Source of the DNA: Pseudomonadota bacterium
GTDB lineage: Bacteria > Pseudomonadota > Gammaproteobacteria > Burkholderiales > Burkholderiaceae_D
Direction of reading: 5' to 3'
Length of the DNA stretch: 20,090 nt
Assembly (NCBI GenBank): GCA_023392035.1
Contig: JAEVZY010000224.1
Coordinates: 1 to 20,090, forward strand
Every line of letters starts with the position of its first letter. The first letter of the stretch is position 1. This document shows, piece after piece, positions 1-7,118 of the stretch. A program made the translations under genes and the position numbers. Under the pieces are notes generated by a model. That model was not told the origin of the DNA. It saw nothing but the letters and a program-made list of their open reading frames with translations, and made no database searches.

Positions 1-41
1 CCGCACACCAGCGCCTTTTTGCCACGAATGCCCAGATCCAT
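1..41 (-). CDS. Probable SDR-family oxidoreductase, N-terminal fragment
   Basis: Only the first 13 codons and two bases lie in the window; they read MDLGIRGKKALVC and then probably Gly. The pattern 'GKKALVCG' fits the first beta strand and the start of the Gly-rich nucleotide-binding loop of short-chain dehydrogenases/reductases, where similar FabG-like proteins begin at the same distance from the loop. A good ribosome binding site (TAAGGAG) lies on the minus strand just upstream. It includes the stop codon of the preceding transporter gene, 12 bases away, so the two are probably co-transcribed. The substrate cannot be told from so little sequence, and the SDR call itself rests on a short motif. 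Confidence 0.6.
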   Translation of the reverse strand, partial: MDLGIRGKKALVC

Positions 42-53
42 TGCTGCTGCTCC

Positions 54-971
54 TTATGATTTTTTGCGCGACAAAACGTAAATACCGGACAGCACCAGCG
101 CGGTGCCGACCAGTTGAATCGAAGTAATCGGTTCGGCCAGGAATACCGCGCCCATGAAGAGCGTCGACACCGGTCCGATCATGCCCGCCTGGGCCGCGGT
201 GGCGGCGCCGATGCGTTGTACGGCCACCATGGTAATGAAAACCGGCAGCACGGTGGAAAACACGGCATTGAGCACCGACAGCGTATAGACCGGCATCGGC
301 TGCACCAGTGTTGAGACCGGGCGCAGCAGGAAGAATTGCAGGATGCAGGCGACGCTGGAGACGCACATCGCATAAGCCACCAGACGCACCGCGCCGACCC
401 GGCGCACCAGTTCGCCGGAAAGAATCAGGTAGATGGCATAGGTGACGGCGCTGCCGACCACGAAAGCGCCACCCAGCGCCACATTGGAGCCGCCGCTGCC
501 CACATCGTGCAGGAACACCAGCACCGTGCCGCTGTAGGAGATGACCAGCGCCAGCCACTCCACCAGGCCGATGCGCTTGTTGAGGAAGAACACCGAGATC
601 AGCAATACGAAAGACGGCGTGAGGAACAGGATCAACCTTTCCAGTCCGGCGCTGATGTATTGCAAGCCGATGAAGTCGAGGAAGCTGGAGATGTAGTAGC
701 CGATCAGGCCAAGGAAGATGATGCGCAGGACATCGGCCTTCTCCAGCGGCTTCTGGGTGCGCATTTGCCATAGCGCCACCACGGCAAAGAAGGGCACGGA
801 GCACATCATGCGAAAGCCGAGCATGGTGACTGCATCCACCTGGTAGCGGTAGATCAGCTTGGCAAAGATGGCTTTGGCGGAGAACAGGATGGCGCCGATG
901 ATGGCGATGCAAAGGCCGAGGAGGAATTCCCGGCGCGGCAGTGTGGCTGTGGTGGTGATGGCGCTTGTCAT
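54..971 (-). CDS. EamA/DMT-superfamily inner-membrane transporter
   Basis: A 305-residue protein made of about ten hydrophobic segments in two similar halves (roughly residues 17-155 and 165-302). This is the usual size and layout of EamA-domain (drug/metabolite transporter) permeases. The first half has the typical 'LGFRMM' segment near residue 51 and 'GLERLILFLTPSFVLL' near 109-124. The second half ends with 'LVGTALVLSGIYVLSRKKS', the usual last helix and basic tail. The ATG at 969-971 is chosen because it leaves a short cytoplasmic tail before the first helix; no strong Shine-Dalgarno is visible, although an AT-rich TTAAAATT sits just upstream. Family members export amino acids, metabolites or drugs; the substrate is not readable here. 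The SDR gene follows closely, suggesting an operon. Confidence 0.85.
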   Translation of the reverse strand: MTSAITTTATLPRREFLLGLCIAIIGAILFSAKAIFAKLIYRYQVDAVTMLGFRMMCSVPFFAVVALWQMRTQKPLEKADVLRIIFLGLIGYYISSFLDFIGLQYISAGLERLILFLTPSFVLLISVFFLNKRIGLVEWLALVISYSGTVLVFLHDVGSGGSNVALGGAFVVGSAVTYAIYLILSGELVRRVGAVRLVAYAMCVSSVACILQFFLLRPVSTLVQPMPVYTLSVLNAVFSTVLPVFITMVAVQRIGAATAAQAGMIGPVSTLFMGAVFLAEPITSIQLVGTALVLSGIYVLSRKKS

Positions 972-1086
972 CCAGCAATTTTAAGGGAAGGCCGTCATCC
1001 TTGCCTTCGGGCCGGCGAACAGGGTAGCGAATCAACCGTCCGAAAAACAAGCAAACGGGCTGCATTCGAACCGCCGGTTTGGGGCC

Positions 1087-1115
1087 GGAACCGTTCAGCG
1101 TCAACTTTCAACTGA
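1087..1115 (+). promoter_or_regulatory. Candidate HrpL-dependent promoter (hrp box)
   Basis: GGAACC at 1087-1092 is followed after exactly 16 bases by CAACTGA at 1109-1115. The published hrp box for the ECF sigma factor HrpL is GGAACC-N15/16-CCACNNA, so the only mismatch is the second base of the right half. The site is on the right strand, and its right half ends 48 bases before the ATG of the proline-rich gene at 1164, leaving room for a short leader. Whether this genome encodes HrpL cannot be seen in the window. Confidence 0.55.
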
Positions 1116-1146
1116 GGCTTGCCTCGACGTGAGGCCAGAACCAAAC

Positions 1147-1158
1147 AAGGAAGAAAGG
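1147..1158 (+). promoter_or_regulatory. Ribosome binding site that sets the start at 1164
   Basis: The purine-rich run AAGGAAGAAAGG ends 5 bases before the ATG at 1164. The in-frame upstream ATG at 1119 has no comparable site and lies almost on top of the predicted promoter, so the ATG at 1164 is preferred. Confidence 0.6.
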
Positions 1159-1163
1159 TTGAT

Positions 1164-2255
1164 ATGAGCAGCGGCAATTCCAGCAATACCGTGACGTCGA
1201 GAAAACATCCGAAGCTCCCGGCGCTTCCCAAAGAACGGACTTCGACCAACGCAGAAACAGGAGAAGAGGCTTCGCTCAGTCCGCGACAAAAAAAGCCCGA
1301 AGCGCTGGCACAGGGCGGCGCCACGCAACCCAGCCATAGCAAGGAGCCGGTCTGGAGCGGCGGCGACAAGAGCGCCAGTCAGAACGATGCGAAAGATAAA
1401 AATGCCAGGACTCGTCGTCCCTCCGCCGTGGTGAGGATGCCGTCGCAGGGCGAAGCGGACCAGCAGTTGTCCCCTCCGACCTCGCCGCACCGCCCCGCCT
1501 CGCCACGCGCCAGCGAAACACCGGGCCGCCCGGCGCCGCCGCCCCCGCCGCAAACTGCGAAGCCGAACGCGGGCATGCGGGCAGCGCAAGCGCCAACAAG
1601 CACATTGCTGACCGGGCCCACCCGAAACAAGGGACCAAAGCGGCGACTTGGCACCACGGCCATGCCTGCCGCGCCAAGCCAGCCTCTACCGATCAAGCGC
1701 GATTCTTCACCGGAAAAAGAGGACGGTACGGCGCGCAAGCCTTCACCGCCTGAACAACGCCCGGCGCCCGTGGCAAAGCCGGCCGGCGGCATCGCCTTGC
1801 CCACGCTTCAGGGCGCCAGGGTCAAACCTCTGCGCTCGGTCTTGTCACCGCGCCCGGCAACGCAGGATTCTTCACCCGGCCCGGAACAAGTCAGCCAGAG
1901 CGCCGGCGCGCCGCAAACCAGTGCCAGCGCCTCCATCAAATTGGCCAATGCTGTGCAAAGACTGCTTGCGGCTCACGGCTCGAGACTGGAAGAGCTGGGC
2001 ATTCGCGACGTCCTGGAATCCATGAAGAAGATATTTCTGGATTTTGGCCACACCGATCTGGACGTGGGACAAGCCACGGTGGAAGCCTTGAACAAGCTGA
2101 CCCTTGCGCAGCGGGTGCAGTTGGCCGAAAGCCCGTTCATGGCGGACCTTGAAGCCTTCGGGAATGAGGGGCTTATGCTGCCGATATTTGCTGAACAGTG
2201 CGCCCTGTTTCTGGCGGATCACTTTCAGCAACGCGCAGTTGCGTACGCGACCTGA
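1164..2255 (+). CDS. Unknown Pro/Ser-rich protein; candidate type III effector
   Basis: A 363-residue protein I do not recognise. Residues 1 to about 250 are low-complexity, rich in Pro, Ser, Ala, Lys and Arg, with a poly-proline stretch near 124-129 and many PxxP-like motifs; this part is probably disordered. Residues about 254-363 look folded and helical (segments around 'LANAVQRLLAAHG', 'IRDVLESMKKIFLDF', 'LPIFAEQCALFLADHF'). No signal peptide or membrane helix is seen. The N-terminus is rich in Ser, Thr and Asn (five Ser in the first 12 residues) and has no acidic residue before position 24, as in many type III secreted proteins. It lacks the aliphatic residue or Pro at position 3 or 4 that is often cited. 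With the hrp-box-like site upstream, an effector role is a reasonable inference but is unproven. No chaperone or secretion gene is adjacent. Alternatives are a cytoplasmic scaffold protein or a lineage-specific orphan. Confidence 0.7.
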   Translation: MSSGNSSNTVTSRKHPKLPALPKERTSTNAETGEEASLSPRQKKPEALAQGGATQPSHSKEPVWSGGDKSASQNDAKDKNARTRRPSAVVRMPSQGEADQQLSPPTSPHRPASPRASETPGRPAPPPPPQTAKPNAGMRAAQAPTSTLLTGPTRNKGPKRRLGTTAMPAAPSQPLPIKRDSSPEKEDGTARKPSPPEQRPAPVAKPAGGIALPTLQGARVKPLRSVLSPRPATQDSSPGPEQVSQSAGAPQTSASASIKLANAVQRLLAAHGSRLEELGIRDVLESMKKIFLDFGHTDLDVGQATVEALNKLTLAQRVQLAESPFMADLEAFGNEGLMLPIFAEQCALFLADHFQQRAVAYAT

Positions 2256-2297
2256 GCCAAGGGCTGACTGGGCGAATCACGCTTCAAGCCTGGAATT

Positions 2298-2323
2298 CCC
2301 TGCTCACTTCTTCTTGAGCAGGG
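2298..2323. repeat. Perfect 9-bp inverted repeat at convergent gene ends
   Basis: CCCTGCTCA at 2298-2306 and TGAGCAGGG at 2315-2323 form a perfect stem with an 8-base loop. The stem includes the stop codon of the leftward ATPase gene and lies 42 bases beyond the stop of the rightward gene. There is no T-run on either side, so it is not a classical intrinsic terminator. It may be an RNA 3'-end structure shared by both convergent transcripts. Confidence 0.4.
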
Positions 2324-3899
2324 ACCCCAGCACCCCGCGCACGATCTCCCTTCCCACCGAAGAGCCGATCGAGCGCGCGGCGGACTTCACCGCCGCTTCC
2401 ACGATATTGTCCTTGCGGCGCGAACCCTGGCCGCCGAACAGGTCGCCCAACACATCCTGCACCTTGTCGCCCATCGATGGTTCGCGGCTGACCGTGCTGG
2501 GCGGCGGCGCCGGCGTAGTGTCCCGGCTGGCAGTGCCGGTCGTGGTGCTGCTACTGTTGCCCCAGCCGTCGGCCGAAGGCGCGGCCGGGGAATTCCTCTC
2601 CGGCGCCGCGGGCTGCTTGCTGAGCGTGCGGCCCTTCAATTTTTCATAGGCCGAGTCGCGGTCCACCGCCTGCTCGTACACGCCGGCCACAATCGACTTG
2701 GCCATCAGGGCCTTGCGCTCTTCCGGCGTGACGGGACCGATGCGTGATGCGGGCGGCAGAACGAAAGCGCGCTCCACCGGCATCGGCGTGCCCTTCTCGT
2801 CCAGGAAGGAAATCAGGGCTTCGCCCACGCCCAGTTCGGTGATGGCGGTGGCGGTATCGAGCTTGGGATTGGGACGGAAAGTTTGCGCGGCGGCCTGCAC
2901 CGCTTTCTGGTCGCGCGGGGTATAGGCGCGCAAGGCATGTTGCACGCGGTTGCCCAGCTGGCCCAGCACGGTATCGGGAATGTCGAGCGGGTTCTGGGTG
3001 ACGAAATACACCCCGACTCCCTTGGAGCGGATCAGGCGCACGACCTGCTCGATTTTCTGCAGCAGCGGCTTGGGCGCTTCGGCGAACAGCAGGTGCGCCT
3101 CGTCGAAGAAGAACACCAGCTTGGGTTTGTCGAGATCGCCCACTTCCGGCAGATGCTCGAACAGTTCCGACAGCATCCACAGCAGGAAGGTGGAGTACAG
3201 GCGCGGCGCCTGCAGCAATTGGTCGGCGCACAGGATGTTGATGAGGCCATGGCCACGGTCGTCGGTCTGCAGCAGATCGTCGATGTTGAGCATGGGCTCG
3301 CCGAAGAACAGAGTGCCACCCTGCTCTTCCACGCCCAGCAGGCCGCGCTGGATGGCGCCGATGCTGGCGGCCGAGATGTTGCCGTATTCGGTGCGATAGC
3401 TGTCGGCGTTCTCGCCCACATGCTGCAGCATGGCGCGCAAGTCCTTGGAATCGAGCAGCAACAGGCCCTGGTCGTCGGCAATCTTGAAGGTCAGCTGCAG
3501 GACGCCGGCCTGGGTCTCGTTCAAGTTCAGCATGCGCGACAGCAGCAGCGGACCGAGGTCGGAGATGGTGGCCCGCACCGGATGGCCTTGCTTGCCGAAC
3601 ACGTCCCAGAACGTCACCGGGCAGCCAGCCCAGGCCGGCTCGGGCATGCCCAGCTGTTGCAGCCGCGCCGAGAGCTTGGGGTTGGCGCTGCCGGGCATGG
3701 CAATGCCGGACAAGTCGCCTTTCACATCGGCCATGAACACCGGCACGCCGATGCCCGACAAGGCCTGGGCCAGGGTTTGCAGGGTAACCGTCTTGCCGGT
3801 GCCGGTGGCGCCGGTGATGCAGCCATGGCGGTTGGCCAACTGCGGCAGCAGCGCGATCTCATGCTGGTCATTCCTGGCGATCAATAGGGGTTCGGTCAT
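2304..3899 (-). CDS. yjgR: HerA-like ATPase, YjgR/DUF853 family
   Basis: A 531-residue P-loop ATPase of the HerA/FtsK-like fold. Walker A is GATGTGKT at residues 30-37, and Walker B is LVFFFDEAH at 261-269. Further conserved pieces are 'FVTQNPLDIPDTVLGQLGNRVQHALRA' (about 299-325), typical of the DUF853 family, and a conserved C-terminal tail (about 505-531) ending in LLKKK. A Pro/Ser/Thr-rich linker (about 425-475) separates the ATPase body from that tail. E. coli YjgR belongs to the same family and has no firmly established role; a DNA- or membrane-linked motor function is inferred from the fold. I chose the ATG at 3897-3899; an in-frame TTG five codons upstream is possible. It is transcribed divergently from yebC and convergently with the proline-rich gene. 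Confidence 0.88.
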   Translation of the reverse strand: MTEPLLIARNDQHEIALLPQLANRHGCITGATGTGKTVTLQTLAQALSGIGVPVFMADVKGDLSGIAMPGSANPKLSARLQQLGMPEPAWAGCPVTFWDVFGKQGHPVRATISDLGPLLLSRMLNLNETQAGVLQLTFKIADDQGLLLLDSKDLRAMLQHVGENADSYRTEYGNISAASIGAIQRGLLGVEEQGGTLFFGEPMLNIDDLLQTDDRGHGLINILCADQLLQAPRLYSTFLLWMLSELFEHLPEVGDLDKPKLVFFFDEAHLLFAEAPKPLLQKIEQVVRLIRSKGVGVYFVTQNPLDIPDTVLGQLGNRVQHALRAYTPRDQKAVQAAAQTFRPNPKLDTATAITELGVGEALISFLDEKGTPMPVERAFVLPPASRIGPVTPEERKALMAKSIVAGVYEQAVDRDSAYEKLKGRTLSKQPAAPERNSPAAPSADGWGNSSSTTTGTASRDTTPAPPPSTVSREPSMGDKVQDVLGDLFGGQGSRRKDNIVEAAVKSAARSIGSSVGREIVRGVLGSLLKKK

Positions 3900-3965
3900 G
3901 GCTGAAGAGCTCAAATTGACAAGGGTTTTGCGGGCCGATTCGCAGCCGGAAAGAGAAGGTCGATA

Positions 3966-3974
3966 TGCTAAAAT
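3966..3974 (+). promoter_or_regulatory. Candidate extended -10 promoter for yebC
   Basis: TGCTAAAAT matches an extended -10 element (TG-n-TAAAAT) about 105 bases before the yebC start. The -35 region at the usual distance is poor, which extended -10 promoters tolerate. It is the best promoter-like sequence in the 180-base divergent gap and could serve the whole yebC-purD run. Confidence 0.4.
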
Positions 3975-4079
3975 CGCCGCCTCTTAGCAAACGGCAAGGA
4001 CAGGCATTTTGCACCGCCAGCGCGGTTCGGCAAGGCCTGACTTGTGGCTGTTTGTATCACATGTCTGGGAAGATTCGTC

Positions 4080-4805
4080 ATGGCTGGACACAGCAAATGG
4101 GCCAACATCAAGCACAAGAAGGCCGCAACCGACGCCAAGCGCGGCAAGATCTGGACGCGCCTGATTAAAGAAATCACGGTGGCCGCACGCATGGGCGGCG
4201 GCGATATCGGCGCCAATCCGCGCCTGCGCCTGGCGGTGGAAAAGGCAGCCGACGCCAACATGCCCAAGGACAACGTCAATCGCGCCATCCAGCGCGGCAC
4301 TGGCGGCCTGGAAGGCGCCAACTATGAAGAAATCCGCTACGAAGGCTATGGCATCAATGGCGCGGCCATCATCGTCGACTGCATGACCGACAACCGCGTG
4401 CGTACCGTAGCCGAAGTGCGTCACGCCTTCTCCAAGTTCGGCGGCAACATGGGCACCGAGGGTTCGGTGGCTTTCCTGTTCCAGCACTGCGGCCAGTTGT
4501 TTTTCGCGCCCGGCGTGGATGAAGACAAGCTGATGGAAGTGGCGCTGGACGCCGGCGCCGAAGACGTCATCACCGACGAGGAAGGCGGTATCGAAGTCAT
4601 CACCGGCCCGCACGAGCTGTCTTCCGTACGCGAGAAGCTGGAACAGGCCGGTTTCAAGCCGGAACTGGCCGAAGTCACCATGAAGCCTTCCACCGAAACC
4701 GAATTCACCGGCGAAGACGCGCAGCGCATGCAAAAGCTGCTGGACGCGCTGGAAAACCTGGACGACGTGCAAGAGGTCTATACCAACGCCAACATCCAGG
4801 AATGA
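4080..4805 (+). CDS. yebC: YebC/PmpR family translation-associated regulator
   Basis: A 241-residue protein close to the usual length of about 245. It opens with the family signature MAGHSKWANIKHKKAATDAK and continues with 'KIWTRLIKEI' and 'NVNRAIQRGTG'. It also has the hallmark segment 'EGYGINGAAIIVDCMTDNRVRTVAEVRHAFSKFGGNMG'-type region (residues about 88-125) and an acidic C-terminal part ending near 'DDVQEVYTNANI'. The family was long annotated as transcription factors. Work on the mitochondrial homologue TACO1 and on bacterial members ties it to translation, including relief of ribosome pausing. The start has a GGGAAG ribosome binding site 7 bases upstream. It is first in the rightward housekeeping run, 46 bases before purD. 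Confidence 0.96.
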   Translation: MAGHSKWANIKHKKAATDAKRGKIWTRLIKEITVAARMGGGDIGANPRLRLAVEKAADANMPKDNVNRAIQRGTGGLEGANYEEIRYEGYGINGAAIIVDCMTDNRVRTVAEVRHAFSKFGGNMGTEGSVAFLFQHCGQLFFAPGVDEDKLMEVALDAGAEDVITDEEGGIEVITGPHELSSVREKLEQAGFKPELAEVTMKPSTETEFTGEDAQRMQKLLDALENLDDVQEVYTNANIQE

Positions 4806-4851
4806 TCCACGCAGCATGCAGGATCGCGGACGCATACAACCAAAGCACTCC

Positions 4852-6120
4852 ATGAAAATTCTTGTCGTAGGCTCCGGCGGCCGTGAACACGCCCTGGCCT
4901 GGAAACTGGCCCAGTCGCAACGCATCCAGATGGTCTACGTCGCCCCCGGCAACGGCGGCACCGAGCAGGACCCGCGCCTGAAAAGCGTCCCCTTCACCGA
5001 TCCGCAATGGCTGGCGCAGTTCGTCATCAAGGAGCACATCGGCTTGACGGTGGTGGGGCCGGAAGCGCCGCTGGCGGCCGGCATCGTCAACGTCTTCCGC
5101 GACCAGGGCCTGAAGATCTTCGGCCCGACCAAAGAGGCGGCACAGCTGGAAAGCTCCAAGGATTTCGCCAAGGCCTTCATGCAGCGCCACGGCATTCCCA
5201 CCGCGCGCTATCAAACCTTCTCCGACCTGCAAGCCGCGCACGACTATGTGCAGCAACAGGGCGCACCGATCGTCATCAAGGCCGACGGCCTGGCCGCCGG
5301 CAAGGGCGTGGTGGTGGCCATGACGCTGGAAGAAGCCCATGCCGCGGTTGACATGATGTTGTCCGACAACAAGCTGGGCGATGCCGGCGCGCGGGTGGTG
5401 ATTGAAGAATTCCTGGCCGGCGAAGAGGCCAGCTTCATCGTCATGGTCGATGGCAAGAACATCCTGCCGCTGGCCACCAGCCAGGACCACAAGCGCCTGA
5501 AAGACCACGACGAAGGCCCCAATACCGGCGGCATGGGCGCCTATTCGCCCGCGCCCATCGTCACGCCGGCCATGCATGCACGCGTGATGCGCGAGATCAT
5601 CGTGCCCACCGTGCAGGGCATGGCCAAAGATGGCATTCCCTTCACCGGTTTCCTGTATGCCGGCCTGATGATCGATGCCCAGGGCAATCCCAAAACCCTG
5701 GAATTCAATTGCCGCATGGGCGACCCCGAAACCCAGCCCATCATGGCGCGCCTGAAGACCGATCTGGTGGGCGTGATGGAACACGCGGTGAACGGCACGC
5801 TGGACGCGGTGGAACTGGAATGGGATCGCCGCACCGCGCTGGGCGTGGTGATGGCCGCCGCCGGCTATCCGGATGCGCCGCGCAAGGGCGATGTCATCAC
5901 CGGCATTCCGGCGGAAACGGCCGACGCCATCACCTTCCACGCCGGCACCGTGCTGAAAGACGGCCAACTGCAGACCGCCGGCGGGCGCGTGCTGTGCGTG
6001 GTCGGCCTGGGCGACAACGTGCGCATGGCGCAAAAGCATGCCTATGACGCGCTGGATCGCATCCACTTCGACGGCGCCCAGTTCCGGCGCGACATCGGCT
6101 GGCGCGCGCTCAAGCGCTGA
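4852..6120 (+). CDS. purD: Phosphoribosylamine-glycine ligase (GARS)
   Basis: A 422-residue enzyme that joins glycine to 5-phosphoribosylamine using ATP, the second step of purine synthesis, in the cytoplasm. The N-terminus MKILVVGSGGREHALAWKLA is the PurD signature. 'GPEAPLAAGIVNVF' and the ATP-grasp segments 'IVIKADGLAAGKGVVVA', 'FLAGEEASF' and 'HDEGPNTGGMGAYSP' follow, with 'LEFNCRMGDPETQ' carrying metal-binding residues. Length matches the family (about 425). The ATG at 4852 is chosen because the canonical N-terminus starts there; the in-frame ATG at 4816 would add 12 unconserved residues. It sits between yebC and hemF, an order I believe is common in Burkholderiales. Confidence 0.97.
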   Translation: MKILVVGSGGREHALAWKLAQSQRIQMVYVAPGNGGTEQDPRLKSVPFTDPQWLAQFVIKEHIGLTVVGPEAPLAAGIVNVFRDQGLKIFGPTKEAAQLESSKDFAKAFMQRHGIPTARYQTFSDLQAAHDYVQQQGAPIVIKADGLAAGKGVVVAMTLEEAHAAVDMMLSDNKLGDAGARVVIEEFLAGEEASFIVMVDGKNILPLATSQDHKRLKDHDEGPNTGGMGAYSPAPIVTPAMHARVMREIIVPTVQGMAKDGIPFTGFLYAGLMIDAQGNPKTLEFNCRMGDPETQPIMARLKTDLVGVMEHAVNGTLDAVELEWDRRTALGVVMAAAGYPDAPRKGDVITGIPAETADAITFHAGTVLKDGQLQTAGGRVLCVVGLGDNVRMAQKHAYDALDRIHFDGAQFRRDIGWRALKR

Positions 6121-6138
6121 GCGTCTTCCGTTTTGCCG

Positions 6139-6159
6139 GGCCGCCCGCAACGGGCGGCC
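6139..6159 (+). terminator. Strong GC hairpin after purD, no T-run
   Basis: GGCCGCCCG (6139-6147) and CGGGCGGCC (6151-6159) pair perfectly across the three-base loop CAA, 18 bases after the purD stop. The stem is all G-C. No T-run follows, so full intrinsic termination is doubtful. It could weaken read-through or protect the purD mRNA end before hemF. Confidence 0.4.
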
Positions 6160-6172
6160 TGTCCGGCTTCGG

Positions 6173-6178
6173 TACAAT
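6173..6178 (+). promoter_or_regulatory. Possible -10 element before hemF
   Basis: TACAAT lies 29 bases upstream of the hemF ATG and just after the GC hairpin. It matches the -10 consensus at 5 of 6 positions, but no convincing -35 is seen at 16-18 bases. It hints at a separate hemF promoter in the 86-base gap after purD. Confidence 0.3.
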
Positions 6179-6206
6179 GCGGCATTGCCTTTTCCACCCT
6201 GCCGTC

Positions 6207-7118
6207 ATGTCCTCTTCCCTGCCTTCCTCCGAAGTCAAAACCTATCTGCTGGCGCTGCAGGAGCGCATCGTCAGCCAGCTTGAAGCGCTGGACGGCAAGC
6301 CTTTCCTGAAAGAATCCTGGGACCGTCCCGAAGGCGGCGGCGGCATCTCGCGCATCCTGGAAGAAGGCAATGTGCTGGAACGCGGCGGAGTCGGTTTCTC
6401 GCACGTAATGGGCAAGAACCTGCCGCCCTCGGCCGCGGCCAACCGGCCCGAAATTGCCGGCCGCAACTGGGAAGCGATGGGCGTGTCGCTGGTGCTGCAT
6501 CCGCGCAACCCCTACGCGCCGACGGTGCACATGAATGTGCGCTTCTTCATCGCGACCGAAGAAGGCCAGACGCCAGTGTGGTGGTTCGGTGGCGGCATGG
6601 ATCTCACGCCCTACTACGGCTTTGCCGAAGACGCGCGCCACTTCCACGCCACCTGCCGCGCCGCGCTGGAACCGTTCGGCGCCGATCTGCATCCGAAATT
6701 CAAAGAGTGGTGCGACCAGTATTTCTATCTCAAGCATCGCAAGGAAGCGCGCGGCGTGGGCGGCATCTTCTTCGACGATTTCAACGCACTCGGCTTCGAG
6801 CGCAGCCTGGACATGATGAAGAGCGTCGGCGACCACTTCCTGCCGGCCTACTTGCCGCTGCTGCAACGGCGCAAGGACATGCCCTATGGCGAACGCGAAC
6901 GCGACTTCCAGGCCTATCGGCGCGGACGCTATGTCGAATTCAACCTGGTATTCGATCGCGGCACGCTGTTCGGGCTGCAGTCGGGCGGGCGCACCGAATC
7001 GATCCTGATGTCGATGCCGCCGCTGGTGAAATGGCGCTACAACTGGCAGCCGCAAGCCGGCACGCCGGAAGCGGCGCTCACCACCGACTTCCTGCCGCCG
7101 CGGGATTGGCTGGCGTGA
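6207..7118 (+). CDS. hemF: Oxygen-dependent coproporphyrinogen III oxidase
   Basis: A 303-residue cytosolic enzyme that decarboxylates two propionates of coproporphyrinogen III with O2 to give protoporphyrinogen IX in haem synthesis. Family motifs appear in order: 'HPRNPYAPTVHMNVR' (98-112, with the catalytic His), 'WWFGGGMDLTPYY' (125-137), 'EARGVGGIFFDDFN' and, near the end, 'YVEFNLVFDRGTLFGLQSGG' followed by 'ESILMSMPP'. Length matches E. coli HemF (299). The ATG at 6207 (MSSSLPSSEV) is preferred because an in-frame ATG at 6177 overlaps the possible -10 element. Ribosome binding signals are weak. The stop overlaps the nadD start by four bases. Oxygen use suggests aerobic growth. Confidence 0.97.
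   Translation: MSSSLPSSEVKTYLLALQERIVSQLEALDGKPFLKESWDRPEGGGGISRILEEGNVLERGGVGFSHVMGKNLPPSAAANRPEIAGRNWEAMGVSLVLHPRNPYAPTVHMNVRFFIATEEGQTPVWWFGGGMDLTPYYGFAEDARHFHATCRAALEPFGADLHPKFKEWCDQYFYLKHRKEARGVGGIFFDDFNALGFERSLDMMKSVGDHFLPAYLPLLQRRKDMPYGERERDFQAYRRGRYVEFNLVFDRGTLFGLQSGGRTESILMSMPPLVKWRYNWQPQAGTPEAALTTDFLPPRDWLA

Noticed and set aside
2883..3887. A 334-codon plus-strand frame opposite the YjgR-type ATPase gene
   Set aside because: It is a shadow of the ATPase gene with Walker motifs on the other strand and has no ribosome binding site.
3965..4168. A short plus-strand frame upstream of yebC as a leader peptide
   Set aside because: Its ATG lies inside the predicted -10 element, so it could not be translated from that promoter, and it runs into yebC out of frame.
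4705..6177. A 490-codon open frame on the minus strand across purD
   Set aside because: It is antisense to a clear purD, has a His/Gly/Ala-rich composition typical of reversed high-GC codons, and shows no domain.
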